Shown here in pieces: positions 56,356 to 64,000 of a stretch of DNA of 64,000 bases (the stretch's first letter is position 1; each line of letters begins with the position of its first letter). The stretch lies in the NCBI RefSeq assembly GCF_026151205.1, contig NC_087077.1:806001-870000 (forward strand). Reading direction: 5' to 3'. The DNA comes from Bolinopsis microptera. Taxonomy: Eukaryota; Ctenophora; Tentaculata; Lobata; Bolinopsidae. Both the position numbers and the translations under genes were made by a program. A model generated the notes under the pieces. The model saw only the letters and a list, made by a program, of their open reading frames with translations, ran no database searches and was not told the DNA's origin.

Positions 56356-59300
56356 ATGTTAAAACAGGGCCAGCTCACCACAGAAATGAGGTATGTTATG
56401 CACCAAGTATTAATCAGCATTCCTAGTTTGGTCATTTTTGTTGTAATTTATTTCAGTTAATTGTTAAATCTTAACAGTTAATAGTAAATCTTTCATTTTG
56501 TACTTTTTGATGGCTTCTAAATTTATTTATTGCAAATTGTAATGCAATGTCACTGATGTTTTCATTTCAGCCCAACAAAGCGGATAAAAAGCTGTCAGAC
56601 ACCAAATGCAGGTTATCTTAACAACTTATTAATCTTTTAGATAAGATTAAGTATTCAATTATGTTTTCATAGTGTATCCATGTGACAATGTCAATAGCTC
56701 ACACTTTTAAAGTACAGGATATCAAGTCAACTCTCAAACTTTACCCAAATTATTTACGATATTTTTTGTGTATTTAACAGAAAAGCTTAAATCCCAATTT
56801 TTAATCCAGCTGGTGCCAACATTACTTTCTTTCAGTTCATGCTTTGTCAACACCAGCGAGCTTCTCCAAAGGGGGGATTTCCTCTGGCATTCCTCCTTTG
56901 AACTGGGATGAATCAATGTTGGTAACTTTCAAATAATGATTGATTCTGATTCAGGCAACATCTCACATATATTTGAGAAGCTGATTTGATTTGTTATGTT
57001 GATGCCAAGCTGCAGTGAACTTTAACCTGGATTTAAAATTTAAAGTTTTATAAATAATTCCGATTTAATTCAGGATAGGAGACAGCCTAATCAACAAGTC
57101 GGATGAAAACAAAGAACCCCAAAAAGTCAGTGCCAGCGTTAGGAAGTCCAGGAGAAAACCAGGTATACAACTAGAATATTGAAGAGAGAAATTTGATGTA
57201 GATGAGTGTCATTAAAAATCATTTTAATTGTTATAATTGTTTCTGATATGATTCTTTGTTGAAAATTAATCATTCACAGTTCCTATAAAATCAAAGTACT
57301 TGCAAAGTGCTGCAAAGAGGAAGACTCCTGCGGTGGGTAAGACTCCCAGCACTATTGGACAAACACCAGCTGCCAACAATTTATCAAATCGGCAAAAGAT
57401 AGAAGAGGTTTGTCTTTATTTTCCATCGAAATCTGAGGCAAACACCAACTTCTAACAGTTTCTATTCTCATCTACCATTAAAACGTTGGTGCGATTAATT
57501 GTTTTCTTTTAAAAAAACTAAAGATGAATGAAAAATCAACATTATACCTCAATAAGCAGACGTAGACACTTAGAAGAAAACAGTTAATCACCCTCTTTTA
57601 ATATCTCATTCATTTATTCCGTTTAATTTGCAGCACGATTTTGCAGCTATCATGATCACTATATTTCAATAATCAGAATACAGTTCCATGGCTATCTAAT
57701 GATTATTGATCAATCAGTGTTGTTGAAAAGTAAATGATTTCAGAATCCCAGCACTCCACATCGTGTCACTCACACACTCTCTTCATTTGTTAGAAGACAG
57801 GTAACATCTCCTCACTGGAGGATCCTAGGCAGCATGTACTAAATGTCAATACAACGTTGTAAAACTGACACTGTCCACCAACTTCAATCGTAATGAAGTC
57901 AGGATGAAGCGTTAGTATTGACACTTAGTACCTTTGCTAAGGTCCCTTGTTTCACTAGTTGGTATATAAACTCACACTTTTAAAACAGTTTATGTGTAGA
58001 AGTTTCTTGACGTCGTTCCGGAAAATTCTACAGGGTGACCCGAGAGTCTCGAAACAAACGTTTCAATGTTAAAACTCAGTCACTGATGACCAGATTTGGA
58101 TAACTCTTTGTGATATGACTAATTGCTTTCATCGCTCAATCGAGAAATGAACGTTAGGAGATAACACATGTGGTGAATTAATGGTTTTAGTAAATTCTGT
58201 ATGGAATGACATCAATTAATTCACTAATTATCTATGAAAATGTCTCACAATTTTTCATCTTCAGCTGAATCGAGAAGACACGTTCACATTCGAAAAGAAG
58301 GAACCGACCCCAAAACCGACCTCTAAGACCACTCGACCCGTCACCCCAAAAACAGCCTCGAGACCCACTATTAAACAGTCTATCGGCGGTAGTGAGAGGA
58401 AGGCTCTGAGGATGGTTTCTAAGGAGATATCAGCTACTCCCAAGTTTGCAAGGAAAACTGTTCAGAGCTCTAACGAGTAAGAATTACTTCTAGCTCGTAC
58501 TCTCTTGCACCTTTCGAAAACATTATAGACAGATTGCTGGCATTTTTCAGTTGATTATATTGCTCGTTTGCTGTTCACAATACTTTTCTAAGATCAGGAT
58601 GGGGTCGACTGTAGGCTTAAATCTTTGCATGTATGCACAATTTTACACCTGCAATTTGAAGCATGTTTCTGTGAACTAATCGTGATATTCAAGTTTGTTT
58701 AGCTACTCAAGTGAGGAGAACAAATCAATTGGAAGTAGAGTTGAAACGGAAGTGCAACCCAATGCATCGACCGACAACAAGACAAAAGAAGTATCCGAGA
58801 CGGATCTACATATTTTAGAGCACCAGAAACTTCAAATGCTCTATATCTTGGTACGTTACTAGTTTTCTTTTTAATTTCATCACTTTTTACTTGACTACCG
58901 CAACCGTGCATTGTTGATCTTTATCCTACATCGTTCTTTTCTCTGCTTCTCTCGCCTTTGTCACTTCTCACAAACACTGAAAAATCCGTAAGTTAATATT
59001 TTCACTGTTAGTTTCAACTTAAAACTCGAGCATTATACTTGATATGGAGTACTCAGAGCATTTCTTTGTAAATGACATTAACCTGGAAGCCCATATACCT
59101 TGAGTAGTTTTATATTCTGACCTCGCACAGAGTAAATTGGACACTACACAAGAAGCCCTCTCAAACGAAGCCAGCCGCCAAATGTACCAGATGTGGAAAG
59201 TTCAGGAGAACATGCGGTCTGAGTACCATACTCTGGAGGTAGAGTGTTTGGTGAAGGAGTATATCTGTGAGGTGAACGATATCTGTGAAAATCTTGTGAG

Positions 59301-62300
59301 TCATTCTTAAGATTGATGCTGAGATACTTTTTCATTCAAAATACGGTATCTTCTAAATTTTTCACTCAACTTACTAGAAAATACTTTATGTAACATTTTA
59401 AATTTTTGGAAGCATTCAATATTCAGTATTCACATATCTGAATGATGAAGTATGAACCCAAAAAGTTAGTAAAACCCTACATTAATGTTGAATACCGACA
59501 TAACTGACTATTCCTCAGTTACCAGTTTGTTCAGAGTTGATGGAGTCACTGCCCAAGTTTGATAAACAGTTTGTCACCTTGTGCAGCATGTTAGATAGTA
59601 CCCGACATCACATGACTACCGTCAACATTGCCAGGTTATTATTACGTTTTACTTTGTTTTACTTATGTGTAAAGTATTGTTGTGTAATGTGTAATGTGTA
59701 AAGTATTGTTGTGTAATGTGTTATGTATTGTTGTGTAATGTATTGTTGTGTAATGCGTAAAGTATTGTTGTGTAATGTGTAAAGTATTGTACCATAGTTA
59801 ATATCTGTATTAATATCAAAACCGGTTGTAAACCTTACATTCTTCCCATTCTTAAATGTTTCTACATTTCTCCGCACATGTAAACTCTACACGAAATGTC
59901 AGTAAATACACTATCTATATACTCTTATATTTGATCCTTCGAACAGCTGTTGAGCAATGAAACGCAAACATAATCTTAGCAAAATGAATATATTTCTTTT
60001 ATCTTCAGCATTTAATCAGTCACATAATCTGAGAATATCAATGGTTAGTTTGAAAATGTCAAAAATTCTCATCAAAAATGTAGTAAAGTCTCAAAAAATT
60101 AATTTAGCATCTCGTAAAAATGGAATAGTTTAAAATCGGAACAAAATTAATCGCATATACTATAATAATGTGGAGTCTGCAGTAGTTCATTAAATCAAAA
60201 AGACGCAATTCAAAAATTGATAGACTGCATATATAAACAAAAAATGGACGATTTAAAAATAAAATTCGGGACACCATGAAAAATTAACTTCCAGAAACGG
60301 AATTCACATTGTTCAGGCCAAACGGATAAAGTGTCTTCAATTTGTTAATATAAAACTGTTCTGACTTTCTAATATTATCTGGGGATGTAGAACACAAAAT
60401 ATCAAAATGGAAACTTTCATTGAAAACAGATCTCTCCCTCAAATTATGAACTGAAAAAAGATGTGCCCCTAAAACATTCTCGTCATCAAAATCTCTGTGG
60501 CTCTCAACATTCCCCTTACTACTCGCCTCTAAAATCTCATAATATTTACTGCGATGACCATTCACACGTTGGCTGAGGCTGGTGACTGTTTTTCCCACGT
60601 ATACGTTATTAACAGTACAAAGTTTGCATGTCGCGCCGTACACAATGTTGCGTGTCTTACAGTTACCACCTTGAGTTCTGACTGAGTGTCCATTATTGGA
60701 GACCATGGAATTGCCACTAACAAGGTGACAAGTTTGGCAGGGTCTGCCTTTCTTCTTCTCACCAGGTTTGGTGCATGGGTCAGTTGTTCTTGACTCTGAA
60801 CCTAAGGCAAGCTTCTTTCTCTTGAATAAAGTGTCCTTTAAGTTAGGGGCTCGCCTGGTCACCACTTGGAGTTTAGGGATCCTTTCAGGGTTCTCACTGC
60901 TCCATGTACGGCTATTTGAGATGATGTTACTGGCCTCTTTAGCCTTTTCCTTGGTTTCCTCATAGCCCGCACCGAATGTAACAATCCATGGTGTGAAAGA
61001 AGGGGGACCCTGATCCTTTGCCTTGTACTGTAAAGTTCTTGGTATCGATCTGACATCACTGATGACCTCTCTCACCATATCAGTAGGATATGAAGACCGT
61101 TCAAAAAACAACTGAAGCTCTGCCAATCTCTCATCCAGCAAGACGTCATCATTGATTATCCTTCTGTATCGAAGTGCCTGTGAGAAGACTATACTCCGGA
61201 AGGTATGTCGTGGATGGAAACTTGAGAATTCTAGATACCTGTTGGCGTCAGTAGGTTTCCTAAACAGATCTGTTGTGAGTCTCCCTCCAACAAACTTGTA
61301 CTGAATGTCCAGGAACTGAGTGAACTCCGTGATTGGTTTCACTCCGTATGTAATATCTAAGCCATAGTTATCAACCATCTTACTGCGTAATGACCCTACC
61401 CATTCTTCAAAACCAATCATAGAACCTCTCCACATACCTTGGCCCGAAATATCATCCACAAACCGATCAAGGTTCTTGAGCTCCTCTGGTCTAACAACCG
61501 GGTCGTAAACCAGACTCTTTAGGACAAAGAACAAAGCAATGTTACCGCAATCCACTGAATTGATACCTCCAGTGGGTACACCGTTAACGACCTCATACCA
61601 GTTGTCTGCATTCTTCAAGACTGCCGAATCAAAACTAAGCTGTATCAGTCCCTTCAGCCAAGTCCTGAACTCCTCAGACCAATCTGGTCTACACGACTCC
61701 ATAGCATCATCTAAGGCTGACATCACCAAGCTATGTTGCAGAGAATCGTATAGAGAAACAATATCAATACTGAAGCTGATCCAAGTATCGACTACTTGTC
61801 CGGAAGCTGCCAATTCCTCGAGTTTTATGAGAGCTGCAGTTGAATCTTTAACAAGATCTATACAGTAATCCCTGGCAAGAGGTCCCAACCACTTCCAAAC
61901 AACAAACTTATCTGATCTTGCAGTTACTCCTCTAGAGAGATCAGTCACGAATCGACTGGGTGGAATCTTTTTCTCTCTAATTTCAGTCTCAGTCAGCTTG
62001 TGAATTTTCAGTAATGGGTAACCATACGGAATATCGGGCTTGACTAGATCTGAAGTGCTCTGTGAAAGAGTGTCCCGATCAGACTTCTGAATCAAACCAA
62101 CCACACAATTAGACTGTTCACCACTTACATACTTCCGCTCCAAACCAGATGACCACAGCTCTAACAACCTCCCTCTCAAAGATCCAGTAGGATCAGTTTG
62201 CAAAGGTCTGTATCTCAAAGGGTCCTCAACTTTGGCAGAAGTGATATCCTTGATTATCTGAGGGGTGACAATGATTATCGCACCGCCCTTATCAGCCGAT

Positions 62301-63903
62301 GTTATGGCTATTAAGCCATCCTTGACAGCCTTCTTCAACCACATATACCCTTCACTCTCATAGCGGTTCATATTAGATTCAAGTTTTCTGGGCTTGAAGT
62401 TGTCTACAAAATTGACAATGTTGTCTTTTGCAGACTTGATGGCTGGGTCTTCAAAAGAAGTACAAGGAGCTGTTACTGGTTTCTTCAGTAGCTCCATAGG
62501 AACTTCGTTATCCCGTGCTGAGTTCTTAAAAACAGCTTTCCATGCTTGTTTGTTGGCAGCATTGTACCCATCTACTTTGAACTGCATCTCATCAAAATCC
62601 GGGCAGGGTATCCATCCAGGACCATACGAAAGGACCGCAATGCTATAATCCGGAATATCAATGTCTGTCAGGTTAACAACAAGATTTCTCTCAAGAGCTT
62701 CCTTGGCTTTCTTCCTCATTGCCTGCTCTTTCTTCCTGTTCTTCCTGGCTTTTGCTTTGAGCTTTCTCTTGAGCTTCTTAGCTGTGACCTTCCTTGTAAA
62801 CTGATTCACTGAAACTGCTACTACCTTCTTCTTAGGCTTCCATTCTGAAAATTTAGTGCCATCACACTCCTCTAAAAATTTCATCTTCTTTAAAAGCTTC
62901 TTCTGTTGGATGTGAAGCAACTTGCTATCTTTGATAAGTTCAGGAGAGTCAGGATAATCTCTCTGAATATCAGCAATCTGTTTCTTCAAGATGTTAATCT
63001 GCCTTGACTTGTTCTCGATAGCACGGAGGGTTGCTTTTGTTTCCACCTCCTGGAGGAGCGCACGAGCCTGTTCCTCAGGGAGAGCTTTCAAGCCACTGGC
63101 CCTTAAGGATTGGACAGGGCGCTTGGTCAACAGGCATTTCCGCAGAAGACTTCTATATACTGTGTATATACATATATCGCTATTTTGTAGAGATGGTTGG
63201 TGTTTGATTTATAATGTACTAGACATTACTGGTGTTGTGCGAGTTGTGTTGACAGGGGCGGGGCACGGAACGTTCTAGAAAATTGCAAGATCACGGATAA
63301 ATGATAGTGTTATTGACCGGTTATCATAGTTCATGAAGTGTACCTTGTACCAATAATTGACGGGTGGGTCTGGAGTGCATGACTTTAAATCAGCAGTGAA
63401 CACTGAACATGTCTGTAAAGATGGAATAATAACTTATTTAATTGTTCAGGTTAAACGACCAGCAAGTTCAGGAACTTCAATCTTCGTTAAAGCAAGTTCT
63501 AGAACTACTGAAGTCTATTTGCTGCGAAGTTTCAGACGAGAAAGGTAAAGGTCTCACTAGTATAATACAGCTGGATGTCGTTATATTATGGTGACACTGC
63601 CCTAATTCCCATCTTTTCACTGCACTTTACCTCCTGGATTGATTAATTTACACAATGAATTCTATTTTTAGACTTTAAGAATCCTGTCAAATTCGTTACA
63701 GTGCAATTTCTATTACAGAGAACATTCTGGAAAACGCACAAGAGCTCGCCCTTCTGAAGACTTGTTTCGAGGAGTCGTGCCAACAATACGAGAAGGCCTC
63801 TCGACTTGCTCGCCAGATTAAAGTTACTACCGATGAGAACTTGTTCTTAACTTCTACCTTCAGTAAGCTTGACCTCAAGGCTGATTTAGGGGAGGATCCC
63901 TGA
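56356..63903 (+). CDS. HAUS8: HAUS augmin-like complex subunit 8
   Basis: HAUS8 is the microtubule-binding subunit of augmin, which recruits gamma-tubulin to spindle microtubules for branching nucleation. Eleven exons join in phase to 421 codons plus stop (human HAUS8 is ~410): 56356-56390, 56571-56611, 57079-57162, 57280-57407, 57745-57801, 58265-58476, 58703-58850, 59131-59295, 59519-59634, 63450-63544, 63719-63903. The N-terminal half is basic and Ser/Thr/Pro-rich, with the family-specific IKSKYLQSAAKRKT. The C-terminal half is coiled coil, and FDKQFVTLCSMLDSTRHHMT matches the human FKEQYRTFATALDTTRHEL region. Next comes RLNDQQVQELQSSLKQVLEL, which spans the intron holding a Penelope element. 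The first two small exons are the least certain. Two acceptor choices (57079, 63719) were set by frame. Intron 9 begins with a TATTGTTGTGTAATG repeat at about 59670. Confidence 0.85.
59665..59790. repeat. Tandem repeat in HAUS8 intron, near donor
   Basis: Irregular copies of GTGTAAAGTATTGTTGTGTAAT (about 11-22 bp units) begin ~30 bp after the donor at 59635. Confidence 0.85.
59900..63300 (-). mobile_element. Penelope-like element inserted in a HAUS8 intron
   Basis: The element includes the 948-codon protein and untranslated flanks of uncertain length; no terminal repeats were traced. Removal of the whole block from the HAUS8 transcript is required for exons 59519-59634 and 63450-63544 to join in phase, which they do. 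Confidence 0.7.
60284..63130 (-). CDS. Penelope-like element protein: reverse transcriptase with GIY-YIG endonuclease
   Basis: An uninterrupted 948-codon frame encodes a Penelope-type retroelement protein. The N-terminal ~150 residues are coiled-coil and strongly basic. The RT core spans ~360-640: ISFSIDIVSLYDSL (Asp of motif A), GVPTGGINSVDCGN, and RFVDDISG with the catalytic Asp pair at 559-560. The linker has the Cys motif GRPCQTCHL typical of the family. The C-terminal GIY-YIG nuclease shows NIVYGATCKLC, VYVGKT, the Arg in SQRVNGH (855), a Glu in RKSEQFYI (924) and GLNNVN. The frame has no ATG near its N-terminus (it opens at a TTG), so the true start may be upstream, non-AUG or joined by splicing. 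It lies antisense in the intron between HAUS8 exons 9 and 10. With no frameshift or stop, the copy may be recent. Confidence 0.92.
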   Translation of the reverse strand: MTKRPVQSLRASGLKALPEEQARALLQEVETKATLRAIENKSRQINILKKQIADIQRDYPDSPELIKDSKLLHIQQKKLLKKMKFLEECDGTKFSEWKPKKKVVAVSVNQFTRKVTAKKLKRKLKAKARKNRKKEQAMRKKAKEALERNLVVNLTDIDIPDYSIAVLSYGPGWIPCPDFDEMQFKVDGYNAANKQAWKAVFKNSARDNEVPMELLKKPVTAPCTSFEDPAIKSAKDNIVNFVDNFKPRKLESNMNRYESEGYMWLKKAVKDGLIAITSADKGGAIIIVTPQIIKDITSAKVEDPLRYRPLQTDPTGSLRGRLLELWSSGLERKYVSGEQSNCVVGLIQKSDRDTLSQSTSDLVKPDIPYGYPLLKIHKLTETEIREKKIPPSRFVTDLSRGVTARSDKFVVWKWLGPLARDYCIDLVKDSTAALIKLEELAASGQVVDTWISFSIDIVSLYDSLQHSLVMSALDDAMESCRPDWSEEFRTWLKGLIQLSFDSAVLKNADNWYEVVNGVPTGGINSVDCGNIALFFVLKSLVYDPVVRPEELKNLDRFVDDISGQGMWRGSMIGFEEWVGSLRSKMVDNYGLDITYGVKPITEFTQFLDIQYKFVGGRLTTDLFRKPTDANRYLEFSSFHPRHTFRSIVFSQALRYRRIINDDVLLDERLAELQLFFERSSYPTDMVREVISDVRSIPRTLQYKAKDQGPPSFTPWIVTFGAGYEETKEKAKEASNIISNSRTWSSENPERIPKLQVVTRRAPNLKDTLFKRKKLALGSESRTTDPCTKPGEKKKGRPCQTCHLVSGNSMVSNNGHSVRTQGGNCKTRNIVYGATCKLCTVNNVYVGKTVTSLSQRVNGHRSKYYEILEASSKGNVESHRDFDDENVLGAHLFSVHNLRERSVFNESFHFDILCSTSPDNIRKSEQFYINKLKTLYPFGLNNVNSVSGS

Positions 63904-64000
63904 ACAGTGAAATCAGTATACACTATATACACTAGTGTACACTATACGGCAGATATAATATGACAAGTTGGGGGGGGGGGGGGGGCAAAGTTTATATTTT
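63904..64000. other. HAUS8 3' flank with poly-G run
   Basis: After the TGA at 63901-63903 there is a short AT-rich tail with repeated ACACTATA motifs and a run of 16 G at about 63971. No polyadenylation signal is seen before the window ends. Confidence 0.6.

Overview
The window is animal nuclear DNA. It is AT-rich, has short GT-AG introns, and carries metazoan-type genes: PH/EF/X phospholipase C, an ankyrin-SOCS-box protein, augmin subunit HAUS8, a UNC93/MFSD11-type MFS carrier and MACPF proteins. It is heavily loaded with LINE, Penelope, SINE, inverted-repeat and minisatellite sequence. A marine invertebrate is likely, possibly a non-bilaterian such as a cnidarian; that placement is inference. 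All exon models come from reading splice sites and checking that codon phase stays continuous.

Layout. (1) 1-3.5 kb, minus: partial phosphoinositide phospholipase C (PH, EF hands, start of the X domain), leaving the window on the left. (2) 3.5-8.6 kb: no gene seen; it contains a 23-bp minisatellite, a perfect 28-bp palindrome and a 1.4-kb foldback element flanked by TTAA. (3) 8.6-11.06 kb, plus: five-exon UNC93/MFSD11-like transporter with two compensating frame shifts in its last exon. (4) 11.6-12.9 kb: a small TIR element and a tRNA-derived SINE. (5) 13.7-20.2 kb, plus: two tandem intronless MACPF genes with unrelated N-termini, plus the tail of a third copy between them. Copy 1 has a 1.2-kb TIR insertion in its duplicated upstream region. 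(6) 21.5-43.6 kb, minus: a ten-exon ankyrin-repeat/SOCS-box gene (489 codons, every phase consistent). Its two long introns are largely minisatellite arrays, several of which abut splice sites. (7) 44.7-47.8 kb: perfectly identical higher-order tandem repeat about 1 kb upstream of that gene. (8) 49.9-55.8 kb, minus: a two-ORF non-LTR retrotransposon. ORF1 carries an AlkB-like dioxygenase plus an SGNH hydrolase. ORF2 is APE-RT, broken by an insertion and a 3' frameshift. (9) 56.36-63.9 kb, plus: HAUS8 in eleven exons, with an intact antisense Penelope-like element (RT plus GIY-YIG) in its tenth intron.

The host genes are unrelated housekeeping or effector genes and do not form a pathway. The most unusual items are the retrotransposon ORF1 fusing an AlkB nucleic-acid demethylase-like domain to an esterase; the MACPF pair with swapped N-termini; the SOCS box whose Cullin-box-like half lies about 90 residues from its BC box; and the placement of different minisatellites at successive splice sites of one gene.
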